Assembly: GCF_037975245.1 (NCBI RefSeq)
Contig: NC_092569.1
Coordinates: forward strand, 17,217,501 to 17,281,500
Origin: Apostichopus japonicus
Taxonomy: Eukaryota; Echinodermata; Holothuroidea; Aspidochirotida; Stichopodidae
Direction of reading: 5' to 3'
DNA: 64,000 nucleotides
Shown: positions 21,263-33,789 of the stretch, piece by piece
How the letters are laid out: each line of letters starts with the position of its first letter
How positions within the stretch are numbered: the stretch's first letter is position 1
Notes under the pieces: model-generated
Database searches by the model: none
The model's input: only the letters and a program-made list of their open reading frames with translations
What the model was told of the DNA's origin: nothing
Translations under genes and position numbers: made by a program

Positions 21263-22199
21263 GGATACATGCAAAATGATGCAAAAGTCACGATCAAATA
21301 TAAATAAATAGTGATAAACTGGCAATGCTTGATACTTGTATCACCTCAATGATGTAAGTGTGTGATTGAGTATTGGACAGAAAGGTTTTATTTTCAAGTT
21401 AATAACATTCTGAGAACTGCTTAGATCTGTCCACTACCAAGTTTCCTTCCTGTTCAGATTAATTCCCCAACGGAAACATTTTGAAATGTCATGTTTGGAC
21501 CTTATCATGACCCCAAAGGATCTTTGACCTACTTTTGTGAACACACCCAATGAAGTCCTTGACATGTACAACAACTTGGGCAATTTTGATGCACATAAGC
21601 ACATTGATCACACATACAGTAAGTAACTGGGGGCAACAGTTGCTTAACATAATCGAACAGAGGGATGAATGGACAGACAGACAGATGAATAGATTCATTT
21701 CTACGATATCAACTTCATTGGCTTGGCAAGCAACTTGATCTTAAAATACAAGTCTAGATTAATCCATTTGGGTATTTCCTTTAATCCCCTCTCTGTCCCT
21801 CTACTTCTTCTGAACACTGTGAGGAGCACTTGCAAATAATTATTTTTTGTTGTTTTGTAATTGAATGCTTACATGATCAACACAGAAGACCCAAACAGAC
21901 ATCTGTACTTAAAATACATCTCAGGTCTTACATCCTGATTTAAAGAAAAACATAAACAAAATTGCTACAGAGTTGATAAAGCACCCAGATATTCATGCCA
22001 CTGCAAAATGCTAACAGCCAGATCTTATGATAGTGTACAGTGATATTTCCTGATCAGACGTAACCCTTTCTTATCCGTATCATTTGATGTTGCAATAGTA
22101 CATCCTAGATCAGAGAAACAAGAAATGGAGATGCTTGGACTATGACCAAGCTGCATAGTGATGAATATTCATAGCAGATGTCTAGACCAGTTTACTGTA
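21263..22199. other. Intergenic, no gene recognised
   Basis: Unique AT-rich sequence. The stretch near 21495-21545 (TGACCCCAAAGGATCTTTGACC) resembles interspersed repeats common in invertebrates. That resemblance is from memory only. Confidence 0.35.
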
Positions 22200-22720
22200 C
22201 GAGCTTTGATTGGGCGATTATGTAAGGGAGAGGATAATAGCCATTTAGTGTTCAGTCTTTTCAGCAATTGAGAAGGCTGATTGTACAGATTGGCTGCGAT
22301 TGGTCCACTACAGAACAGAAGAGCATAAACACCATAAATACGGTAAATCTTGTACTCAGCATGTCAAAATGATGTGTGTTAGCTGCCTGTGATTGGTCAA
22401 TTAGATATGGTAGTGCATAAACTCCATTGGGTTGGCTAAATAATGTCCACATGTTTCACACTATATTGCCATACACAAGTTATGGTAGTTTGTAAGGGGT
22501 TCCCGAATACGGATTGGTCAAATAAACACGGAAGGGCATAAGCACATGTTTTCTTGAAAGTATTATAACTTAAATGAAAATTCAATAACTAACGCCAGTT
22601 AAGAGACCGTTGTGCAAAATGGCACCAACATGATACAGTGAAGTTAACGTATTAACCAGTAGTGATTGGTCAGTAACGGTAGTCCGATAGCAAATTACTG
22701 TCGCTAATTGGTCGATAGGA
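22200..22720. repeat. Degenerate tandem repeat with CCAAT-type motifs
   Basis: ATTGGTC occurs at 22299, 22392, 22513, 22665 and 22707. In several units the motif is followed by a related stretch with GCATAAACNCCAT, so units of roughly 90-120 bases appear to have diverged from one sequence. ATTGG is the reverse of a CCAAT box. Confidence 0.5.
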
Positions 22721-25305
22721 ATTAGTGTAGAGAGGAAGTAGCTTTTTTCAATTGTGTCCAATTATATCTCTTGCTGTAATTTAAAACGTATTGTTATTAA
22801 AAAAGATACAAATAATGTAGAAAGAAAATGGAGGGGAAAAATGAAACTAGAAAGATAAAAAATTAAACCTGAGAGAATAACACCAAAAACAAACAGTGTA
22901 TACTGTATACACATTGCACCCAAAAGAAGCATTCATAAGTACAGTACTGCACACATAAATAATCTACATGTATAGCTTAGTTGATTAAAAAATTGGGCAG
23001 AAATATTTTCTCTTGAATGTTGAGACTACTGACATTATATTATCCTGAACTGGCTTCTTTTCCATTTCAAATAATTGGAGATTTACACAGCAGAAAACAC
23101 TAGATATAATATTAAATAATAAAATAGAAAGATTATATATCCAAATAAAAATAAAACACCTGATAAGTGTATTTAATTAATATAAGGTCATCAGTTTTAA
23201 TCTTACCTAACTAAATAAATTTGAACACTACTAATTTTACTTCAACTAGTATCTTAATACTACCTGCAAAGTATTTTGTTCCCTTATTTAGCCATTTAAT
23301 TGTCTAATTTACAATGGCTGAATGTCTGGAATTTTTTTACAAATCTTGAAGTTACTTTTTTTTTTACTTTAAGCGCATCTTTAAGTATGGTAAAAGCGAC
23401 TTTACATTTGAGACAAAACAGTAACACTTACTGTAAATATTGTATAATCTTATTTGCTAGAGGGTACGAGAATAATCTGTAAAGGTGCTGTAACAACAGT
23501 TTTCAGGACTACTTTAAATTCACAAGCCAGTAATTACAAAAGGTTTGTAAACACAAAAATTGGCATTTAAAATATAAAATATAAAACTCAAAGGACAGCC
23601 ATAATAATGAGATAATTTAATAAAATGTCAGAATCGATTTCAGCAATTTCTTTTCATTAATTTCTTTTCATCATGACTATTTTCTAATTTTCAAGAAAGC
23701 TTTTTTGATAAGTTATAACAAATTAAAGTAGTTGTTTCTTGATTGTGAAACATCAAGAATTTAGTAGAAGTAGCCTCAGATTGATGTAAAAAATGAACAG
23801 CTTGGCATATCTATTTGAAACAAGGGACTGCAAAGTACTGTTTAAAATATATCTTATGATAATAAAAGGTAAATATTATATTAAATTGGAATTACAGCAC
23901 AATTATAAGCCATATTTCTAATGCACTCCCAAGCTGTTTGTGTTTAGATTGATAACCAAGGAGTTGTGTGTTACGGTTTATATAGTTATGAGCTCCAAAT
24001 GAATGATTTATTTTTCATTTAAAAAATACTAAATTGGTAATATTGTACTATACCAAGAATGACACATTTATTTTTGCAAATAGATGAGGTGAAACTTACA
24101 TTTAAATCTATGGTGATGGTATTATATGTTAGAAGCAAAGGAACAGGCCAACCAGATGTCTTCCTACATTTGAAAAAAAGAAGTATATTTCATTGTTAAA
24201 ATATCAGCTTTTCAAAGTGATTTTTTAAAATAGTTTTGTTAAACAACATAACTGTAATTATTTAATTGGTTGACTTAATTCCACCATGGTATGCTGTAAA
24301 GGAAAAGGTCACAATGCAGGTACACTATTTTGGTGAACAATTCATGTCCTACAGACCCAGTAGTACATATTCTCAGGTTCCCAAAAGGCAGAACTAGCTT
24401 CCTTTATATGAACATTGGGCAGCAACTTTGTATTATATTTGAAACTTTTGTAAATTTTACAAAGTATACATATAAAGAAAAGAAACAGCAAAGATACAAC
24501 ACAGTTCATGCTATTTTGATGATGTTTTTGCCAAACACAACACACAAAACAGTATTCTCAGGTTTACTACAGCCATGATTGGCTCTGTCAAATCAATTCA
24601 GCATCAAACATATTTGATTGATTTTGCTTTCTTACTGCAATGCTAATGTAAAAAAGATAAAAATAAAAGGGGGAATACTGATTTACAGTAGTTACAGTGT
24701 ACAATAGCAACTTTACATTGTATGACTCTTTCAAAAGGCATATATTAATTACTGTAAATTGTGCAGGCAATATTTGAAATGCTGCATTGTAGTTGCAACT
24801 ATGATCCAGTACTTACTTATTGTATGTATAGTGTAATTAAAATCACTAAATAATTATTTTTCTAAAAGGATTCCAAATAGTTTAATTCTAAGGTACAGAA
24901 ATACACAAGGTAACAATTAACTTTTATTTCTTTTTCAATTCCAAACCTTGGATACTTTTTACCTATATAAAGTTCATTCCTCCTGGGATTTACCTGAAAG
25001 AAAGTTTTTTTTTTTTAAGGAACAAAATTAGACATGAACGGAATATCTGCCTTGGATTTTACACATGCTGAATATCTTTCCATACGGTACATACTGTAAA
25101 AACATGTCCAATGTGTTGGTCATCTGATCGTTAAATGGCTGTTTGATTTAGGATTATGCTAAAATAAAATGACTTTCAAAATTACTATGTTATGTAAAAT
25201 TAGTACAGTTTCTAAACAGCCAAATACAGTTCTCTTTTTATTGAACTTTAATTTATTTGAAAAATGTTTTAATTATAGCAATTTTTTAATTTTTTTTTAG
25301 TATAA
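22721..25305. other. AT-rich intergenic stretch without recognised gene
   Basis: Long AT-rich unique sequence with scattered poly-A and poly-T. ORFs of 60-82 codons (23300, 24330, 24342, 24588) look random and rich in Phe, Ile and Lys. Confidence 0.45.
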
Positions 25306-25309
25306 CATG

Positions 25310-25896
25310 TTTATTCCCAATTATTGGATAAGACACTTATAAAAAGTTGAAACAGGTAAGGATACAGGAATGAATTTCCACTTTCTAAAAATGTTAGTTT
25401 TAAGGTTCCGCTGTCTATATTATTTTCATACAACGTGCTCGTACTGTTAAATAAACGGTAAGCAATTGGTTTGCAACCTTTAATAAAGATATCAAATTAA
25501 TCCAATAATTTCGTGGAATCAAGTCATCTCCCCTCTCTATTCCTTTTTTCCACTCTTATTTAGTATTGGGCATTTTGACATACACACCCACACGATTTAT
25601 ACAAGTAACCTCGTACACCAGTTAATTTTAGGGGACGAAGCGTGGAAGGGCAATCGATATTGTCGCAAACATTGAAGTTCTAAAACATATGTGAAAGTAA
25701 TAGTGGAAATAATATAATTTTCCATTTACCAAAATAAACAATTGTTTCCTTAAATCCCTCCCCTAACCGATGTAAGCCAAATTTGGGACCCTCCCCACCC
25801 CTTCTCCACTAACATTTAAAATCGATACGGAGGGTAGAAAAATGGCTCAACTACGTACCCATTTGGCGGGTTTAACCCCCAGAACAAATCAGGGGA
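25310..25896. repeat. Duplicated spacer, copy 3 (left part)
   Basis: Homologous to 3665-4340 and 17440-18075, decayed. It stops at the insertion beginning at 25902 and resumes at 27345. Confidence 0.55.
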
Positions 25897-25901
25897 CTTA
25901 C

Positions 25902-27339
25902 CAGGGGCGTATCCAGGGTTTTCTGACCCGGGGGGCGCCAATTACTATCTAAGCGGAGCGCCACCATCGGTTGGCGCGCAGCGTAGAAGAAAATTTTCTG
26001 GTTTTGATACCCCCTAGACCACCGGAAATGGCACTTCTCAGGCTTAAAAATGACCAACCAGATGTACACTTTTTGCCTGAGAACCAAGTATTTCCCAATA
26101 GTTTTTTTTCCATCCATAACCATTTTTAAGATTGTCACCAGTCACAAATCATGTTCAACCTCATCGCATGTCCTGTGGATCATTGCTTTTGTAGGTGATT
26201 CTACGTCGCGGCCCACAATACCCGTCAGCCCCCTTTTCAAGGTTTTCCCCATCTACATAAGATATTTTGTTGTTTACATTAGCATCCCGCGGTATACTGC
26301 GAAACTTTCACGGATCGTACGGTACACGATGCCATACGATGTAGTAACCGATGCTGGCTTATGTGATATTGACATTAACATGTTTTTGGTTATTTTTTTC
26401 CGGGCAAGTCGTTACAGTCCCTAAATCAAATTGGGCTCGCACGCCCATGACTTCACACATAGACAGTTTTGAGGCTGTTCATCTTTGAATGCCATTTTCA
26501 TGCTCATTGATATGATGTGATATCTGCTGTTTGCTTTACAAATTCGAGCAGGCGCGTAGCCAGGAGTTTGCCAAGTGAGGGGCGAAGCCTGTAGGCAAAC
26601 TATCTAAGCGTAGCGCCACCATGTGTTGGCGCGAAGCGTACAAGAAAATTTTTGGTCGAAAATGCCTCCCAGATCGCTGGAAATGGCACTACCCTGCAGG
26701 ATCATTTGTTGGCGCGAAGCGTACAAGCAAATTTTGGCCGAAAATGCCTCCCAGATCGCTAGAAATGACACTTCCCCAGCCTTGTAAGTTGCATCTAAGC
26801 ATTTTATTTTTTGAAATTACTAACGATATCATAAAAAAATATGCTCAAGGGGGGGGGGGGGGGTGGGGGCGGTCGCCCCCATCCCGAAACGCGTCATGTT
26901 CCCCGACGACACGGTCGAGTTCGAGACCAGCCACAGTTGGTTTCATAGCAGGTTTCATATACACACACACGCGTTATGATAGACCATATATAGTATATAT
27001 GTACATATACATTATTGAGAGAGGACAAAATGGAAACGTCAAAAATGGAGTTGACGATGGTATAGGGTGAGGCGCACGCCGCTTCCGAAATCCTTGATCA
27101 GTCATATAATAGGGATCAGCGCTGTAATGATGTCACTGTTCCTCTTTCTCTTCCAGGTGTCTTGGCGTTTTTCTTTTACTCCCTCCTTTTCTCCTTTTTC
27201 TTTCTTTCTTCTTTTTCTTCCTCTCCTCCTCCTCTTTTTCCCCCTCTTTTTTCCCTTTTTTCTTCTCTTTTTGTTCTCTCTTCTTTTTCTTACCCGGGGG
27301 GCGCGCGCCCCCAACGCCCCCCCTCTGGAAACGCGCCTG
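25902..27339. mobile_element. Inverted-terminus insertion in spacer copy 3
   Basis: The ends CAGGGGCGTATCCAG and (inverted) CAGGCGCGTTTCCAG match at 13 of 15 positions. CTTAC flanks both sides (25897-25901, 27340-27344). The uninterrupted spacer near 18070 has the site once. A second internal start, CAGGCGCGTAGCCAGG, stands at 26549, so the insertion may be nested. It contains a 13-G run and a polypyrimidine tract (27170-27290). Superfamily not assigned; ORFs inside look like repeat translation. Confidence 0.6.
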
Positions 27340-27344
27340 CTTAC

Positions 27345-30060
27345 CAACGCCTCTCTACTAAAAGACATAAAATTACAAACATTCCTGACGTATTCCTTTA
27401 ATAGTATATATATGCAGTCGAAAATCTTTCAACATTTCTTCGAAAGTTGCAGAATACTACACCGGGTTGCATCGAAGCAGTGTCCGTTTTACAACAGTTC
27501 TCAAAGGAAGATGACAAACGGTTCATAAGATCCTCCACAGGACGACCACAACTCTTATCCTCCCAGTACAAATAAATCCTTGCCCGCTAGATTAGAGCCT
27601 GAATCGTTTATTATTACCTGCTATTCTCGGACTCTTAAAGTAGTGACGAAATTTTTTTTTCCCTACATCACAAAAGCTGGCTTTCTGCCTGTCAAAGAAG
27701 ACAGCCCCTCATCCCGCGCGATGATTGTTCTTGATAACTACCAATTATATAACGCTTACGCGGCATATATTATGTCTGCTTGAATGTTGCTAGATTCTGT
27801 GGAACTGGACCCAACCCTGTATTAACATGTCGGGTTTAAGCTGGTTATTACATGATCACATCGATGTAACAAAAGCGAAAATTCGACAACACAAAAGATA
27901 AATTCAGATGCAAAAATGTGCATACGTGCATAATTATATGTACTTTCGTTTGGCTACTTAACAACTAGCAATGTCGTATCATTGACAAAACAAAGCTTAA
28001 CTTATATATGCTAACGTGTCCTTACTTGCAAATTTACATTGTAAGATATCTCTACCTAGCACTCTTACAACTAACTATAATTTCCTCTTTTCAATAGTGA
28101 TTTTATTTTATGTTTCTTATCTTGTACAGGTTATTGTTTTGGGGAAGCTAATAAGCGGAAAAAATTCTAGCGTAAACAAGTAAACACATCCGAACAACAA
28201 CAGTGGTAATTCAACGTAGCAGATATTGAAGTCTAAACTGAAATTCTTTATGGTATCTGGATAAATGAGTTGTGTTTAATGAACGTTCTTAAAGCATAAC
28301 GAGAATGTTATAGTTTATGAAAAAACTGCTTTCTGATGACAGGAATTTGCTGTCAATATGTGTGTAAGTGCCGTTTTTGAGAGGTTTGAATAGGGGGGGG
28401 GGGGGGATGAAGTCTACAGAAACACCCGTATCTAGCCTTCGAAATGGCTCCTAGGCTAAATAACAATGAACATATGAAGAACTTTCTGATTAATATAATG
28501 CCAATATAGATCTGTCTAGTCTTGCCAGGTGATGAAGATAACTAGCACAACAATGTTGTAAACAATGAAGAGTATACGCATACAAGTTGGAAATCATCGT
28601 ACCATCCAAATATTACCGTTTATTAGCATATTGCTCCACAGAGCCAATCACAAGTAAACAGAAGTAAGTATATTTATAAGTGCTATGGCCAGCGGATTTT
28701 TTAGAAACTTGCTATGTTATCCAGCAAGTTACATTTCAGGCCGACAGCGGGCTTAAGACATTTATAGTTGTGATACGCCGAAATTTGTAAGCAAAATGTT
28801 CAGCCATTTTGGGGATAATATACATGATGAAGTTCCTTGGCGCCCTCTGTTAATATGAAGTCATACTTGAAAAACAAATAAGATTAGCTTGTGCAAACTT
28901 TAGTACAATATAGCAATATCGTTTTTCATCTTCTTGTTTTATGTTTGGTTTTATTGCATCTTTAGAATCATGCAATTCTTCTTCCATTGGAAGACATTCT
29001 AGCTAGTGACAACACAAGCAAAATAGTGCATCATGAAGCTTATGACAGCACGAGTAATGGAAATTAATATATCATATTAGATAATATAACATGTAAATGC
29101 AGAGAACATGTATTAAATTCTCGATCGTTTTAGTTCGAAACAATTCAGTTGGAATAGCTAAGTAACTCTTACAGTAAGTTGTTCTTACATTCAAACTAAT
29201 TACTTATACGACGTTGTTGGGCACACATTTCTATAGATCAGAAGTGATAGCCCCTGTTCCCTTTTTTTATGTAAAGGAAGTGATCACACAAATACACCTG
29301 CTATATATCCATTTACTGTCGTATTACTTATTTCTTTATGTTTGTGCAGAAAACTGGAAAGTAACACATCAAAACAAAGCATAAGGGAAATTACTCCGTT
29401 CTCAGAAAATTACGAAATTCATGGACTACCAGCCAGCAGAGTGCACCCCACATAAAATGTTGGGGACGCAATGGGCGACGGTGAAATATCAGTTTACTCG
29501 AACCTGGGGCTGACTGTGGGGAGAGCAACGCGGGGGGGGGGCACTTAGAGAATGTCATGAACGGTCACCTCAGAAATATTTGCGCTATATGCGCGCGGTT
29601 GCATTGAGTGGGTATATATTTGTATACACATACTATTTTTTGGCGATACGTGATATACCGAATGGTTTTTGACCGCGGAGGTGCGCACTTTATGTTATCC
29701 TTTCTGTACAAAAAAAAAAGAAAATTTTAGTACTCGACTGTAGTTAAAAATGGAAATTTTAGCACCATTTTGCATCAAAGCCTTATTCGGAAAATTTTTG
29801 TTTTCCAAATTGTGTTTATTAATTTATTCCCCTCCCTCTGGACGGCGATCAACCGCTAAGTGCATGAAAATGGGGACAGAAAATTGCCTTCCCCGCTTCT
29901 ACACCAAAAATCTTACCTATGTCCCTGTGGACAACACCGTATTTTCATGCACTTATTTTATAGTTGGATGTTACATACTGACAAGTATATCTTTTTACCG
30001 GCACATGCATGTAGGTTTCGGACTAGCATTCTGAGACATGGACACTGTGGTTGTGGATAT
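27345..30060. repeat. Duplicated spacer, copy 3 (right part)
   Basis: Continues the spacer after the insertion. It matches 4330-6560 in order, including the GTCCCTCTGGACGGCGA stretch near 29832. G-runs at 28394-28406 and about 29531. No gene. Confidence 0.55.
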
Positions 30061-31320
30061 CTTATAATCGTATATATAATATGCAATGGGTTTCATACTT
30101 ATCATAATATTAGCAGGTATTTTCTTCTACGTAACGTTTCTCATGATGGTACGATTGTGTTTTGTGATTTTTGTTCTTGGGATTAATTTCAATCGATGCT
30201 TTCATACGTACGTACATTCGGCTCTCTGTTTGTGTTCCATAGATTAGAACCACAAAGACACAAATACATCGCTTACGCCACCTTTGACCATTATCTATTG
30301 ATAATAGAAACCGGGGTCATGCTAAAAATAGTATTTTGCACATGATACAACATTGACCTACACAACCGCACTTTATACTGACACATTTCTCGCCACTGTC
30401 ATTTGTGTCTACAATGTGTAATGTGTCTAATAATATGTAGCATTACCCTGGTACTGCTGATGACAATTACCTTTTATACCACTACACGAATGTTAACAAT
30501 CAAGTTGGATGTTGTGGTATATTAACCAGTCATGCCCTAGGCCGTCGTACATTTCACATCAAGGTGCATTTAGAAGTTGTCACCAATAGGAGGAACCATT
30601 CACGGACCTTGCAGGTAATTATAAATCGGCCTATTCTGTCCTTGTTTATATTTATAGACGTAAACAACAGCATTGAGTTAAAATAATCAGTTAACGGTTT
30701 AAAGTGAAGTACAAGAGTCTTCAGATGAAAGAATTCAGTTAACTTACATCATCAAAATATCATTGAATTTTTTTTTCTCTGTCTGCTTTTTTGGCAATTT
30801 CTTTATAAATTATATTGTATAAATATACGATATATTTTAGCATTTGATAGCAGCAAGATCTCATTTCCATAAAAGAAGGGCAGTTTGTATGGTGTTTTCT
30901 TCTCAGCTTGTTGATGTTTCACTGATGAACTGGTTGTATTTGACAAAATGGATACAAAATATGTTGGAATTCATTTCGGTCATATTCTCAAATTAAAATA
31001 ACCTTTCATAAACTTGTAAATATGATATCACAAGAAAGTAGTTTATAGGTATCAGGAAAGATTCAGCTAATTTTAAACCTCAGAACCTCAATTTATTTTA
31101 AATTGATTCTTCTTACTTTTTGACAGGTTCCTCATAATATATTTTACACAAATAATGGATATCCTTAAAAAAAACAGGAGGCCCTCACTTTCATATATGA
31201 GTCCATTGAGATTCTTGATATTCATACCGCATTGGTCAAAGATAAACTGGCAACTCTGAATACCATTCGTTTAAGACTTATAAAGGTATTCCTTAGAAAA
31301 ACATTCCTTTCCTTTCGGAC
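30061..31320. other. Intergenic, no gene recognised
   Basis: Unique AT-rich sequence, not part of the duplicated spacer. Nothing supported. Confidence 0.35.
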
Positions 31321-31329
31321 CCTCGTCGA

Positions 31330-31758
31330 AAATATAATGATGACACCAACCTTTTCTTCGCAAAGATTAAACGAGACTTAATATCACGCCACGGAGGAAA
31401 ACATATTTGCTTCAGTTCATTTTTGGACGCCTTATCGAATCACTTGGGATATAAGGTCCCTATTGTTAGAGGACCTAAAAGAACTTTTACGGGAATATAT
31501 AATGTACACGGGGCGTTACTCATTCATGGCCTCACTAATCCCGGAAGTAGACATTTAGTAGAAGCCAATCATACATATCAAATGCACCTGGCTGTCCCAA
31601 TCGATTTCACAGAGGAGTCTCTGTTGAACGGGTTTGATCTAAGTGAAAGAAAGATCGTCAACGCTTGAGACGGTGTTTTTAAATACCGCGTACGACTTAA
31701 TACCAAAGATCACAATTTGGTGAAGTTTTTGAACAAATTAGCCAACTCTGGGAAATAA
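31330..31758 (+). pseudogene. Unrecognised coding relic A
   Basis: One frame reads as coherent protein from about 31330 (RKYNDDTNLFFAKIKRDL) to a TGA at 31666-31668. It then continues in the same frame as protein-like sequence to a TAA at 31756-31758. The amino-acid mix is balanced, unlike the surrounding low-complexity ORFs. No domain is recognised. It could be a decayed mobile-element or viral gene, or a host pseudogene. The internal stop argues against function. Confidence 0.35.
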
Positions 31759-31872
31759 TCATACAGTACAATACTGGGAAGGCATTAAGTTTATCAGGAT
31801 TTGTTGACATTGCTACTTTAATTTGTTATAGTATTCCTTCGTTCTGCTCATTCTACCACATAAAATGTACGA

Positions 31873-32145
31873 ATGATTGGCTTTTCTGGCGACAAATTGG
31901 TGTTCGTTCATAATAATAACGTGACTCTAAAGGATTCACAACATTACTTTATAGAGAGTTTTGAAACGCCTGCTATGCAAGAAATTGTCGATATAGTGAC
32001 AAAGTACTTTCCACAATATTCACCAGCACTGGTAGAAGAAAGCATTAATGTGATTAATCATTATAGAAAGCTATTGTCTATGAAACCATCTGAATTAAAA
32101 TCCGTCGATATATCTGCCTTGCGTTTGATAGAAGATCCACAATAA
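31873..32145 (+). CDS. Unrecognised 90-codon ORF near relic A
   Basis: Begins MIGFSGDKLVFVHNNNVTL and ends SALRLIEDPQ before TAA. Its composition looks like real protein, with a helical, charged C-terminal half. It lies 115 bases after relic A on the same strand and may belong to the same dead element. No family is recognised and no splice evidence is seen. Confidence 0.3.
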   Translation: MIGFSGDKLVFVHNNNVTLKDSQHYFIESFETPAMQEIVDIVTKYFPQYSPALVEESINVINHYRKLLSMKPSELKSVDISALRLIEDPQ

Positions 32146-32149
32146 TTCA

Positions 32150-32889
32150 CGTGGCAATTCATACTTCATCGATCTGATATAGCGGACAGGTTATGCAGAG
32201 TGGGACCCGGGTCACATTAGGTTATCGAGAGATATCGGATAAATAATAGCGTATTCTGATTTTTATCATGAAGCCTTCACAAAGAGCCTCTTGACATAAT
32301 TGTCCTCCTTGAGTCGACCTGGCTCTGCGCGCCATAGATATAGTAGAGAACATTCACATAATTATCCAATGGGAGGTATACATTTCATTACGTAATTATT
32401 AATCGAGACGTATCGACTTTTTAACGATCATTCCTTGCGCTTGGAACTAACGTTCATCGCGTTACTGAAGAAACATGTTAAAGGTTTTATTCAGCCATAA
32501 CATATGTTGTGGATATTTTATATTAAAGGTTGGATTTAAATAAACGTTCGGGTAACAAGTGTCATTACTATTTTAAGTTTTTAAATAAACGATGCATTGC
32601 ACAGGAAGAAGCAATGGCTGCGTAATACAATTAGGCGTGTTGCTCTCCCTCTAGAGGAAAAGGACGTATTCAGTAGATATGATGGTTGTCATGGTAGAAA
32701 TTTACGAGTGGAATGCTTTCATTATTCAACCCTGTTTCTTCTAAACCGTTCTGCTGTACGCTGTAAATTACGTATATTGTTGTATATGTTCATCCTTATT
32801 TTTCATAATATTAGACACTAATCAGATATGTTATCAAAGGGTAACATTGTTTCCCTAATTTATGCAATGATACAAAGAAAAAGGTGGCA
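32150..32889. other. Intergenic, no gene recognised
   Basis: Unique sequence. A 74-codon ORF at 32597-32821 has no recognisable family. Confidence 0.35.
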
Positions 32890-33335
32890 ACCTGTCTCAA
32901 CAAGACACTGACCAGATCAACTTAATGAAGTAACTGGATGCATTGGAATACCGGATTACTGTTCAGACGGCGGTCAATTCCGGCCACCGGAAGTACCCAC
33001 ACCCTACCCCAACACATAATCCACCCACATTCATGATTGGTTAATGAACGTTTGTTTGTGAAAATGGAAAATTAACATTTGATCTTTGTCTATCTGCAGA
33101 TTATTCCTTACCCTCTTACCTGCAACCTATCTTTGTCCCTCTATAGTTCGCCTCTCCCCTGTTAGTTTTTTCTTCTCTCCATCCATTATCTACTAATCCT
33201 CTTACTCATATCTCGTTTGTGTTTACATTGCTCATTAACCTGTCTGTATTCTATGTGTGTATTTGTCTCTTATGTTACTGTTACTTGTCAGTCAGACTCT
33301 GAGGAAGATCCTGCTAGGATTTAACATTTGTTTGT
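32890..33335 (+). mobile_element. Penelope-like 3' tail with hammerhead-like hairpin
   Basis: A pyrimidine-rich stretch (33110-33290) leads to CTGAGGA (33299-33305) and a perfect ATCCT/AGGAT stem around a GCT loop (33308-33320). The expected GAAA after the stem is TTAA here. The layout matches the tail at 19843-20018. The left boundary is uncertain and no endonuclease relic is seen next to it. Confidence 0.4.
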
Positions 33336-33785
33336 TTAATTTACTTACAGATCTTGATAAACGACACAGTTAAGCCTAGTCCTACTTTATAAAACTAACT
33401 TTGAATAGTTACAAAATATTAGGTATTAAAGTGGTGCGGACACGCTGTGCGGTGTGAAGGTCTTACTTCGGATGTACTGTATGGCTTACCGTACGGCTGC
33501 AAACACAAACCAGGCCGTCCGCATATGCAACTTAACCAAATTGTCTCGTCGTTCTGCTAACCAGCTGATTGAAGATGGCAGACGTCGGATTAATATTAAT
33601 AAGTGCTGTGAACCTCATCACGTGTATAATCTTCGAGGAAACAGGCCAATTTGGCTTATGACTATTGATATGTAAGGTAATTGTTATGTTACACGTTACT
33701 CAACACGCAATCATATCCTTTAACTATTTTTGAAATAAAGACCTATAGGTCATGTTAATATGTATTTATCCAGCTATGCAAAGAA
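33336..33785. other. Intergenic, no gene recognised
   Basis: Contains a 73-codon ORF (33454-33675) without known family. Nothing else supported. Confidence 0.3.
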
Positions 33786-33789
33786 CAAG

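Noticed and set aside
26050-26424. 124-codon ORF, and the 149-codon ORF at 26621-27070
   Set aside because: Both lie inside the repeated insertion and show no domain.
27102-27368. Arg/Lys-rich ORF (also 40541-40756)
   Set aside because: Complement of a polypyrimidine tract in a repeated element.
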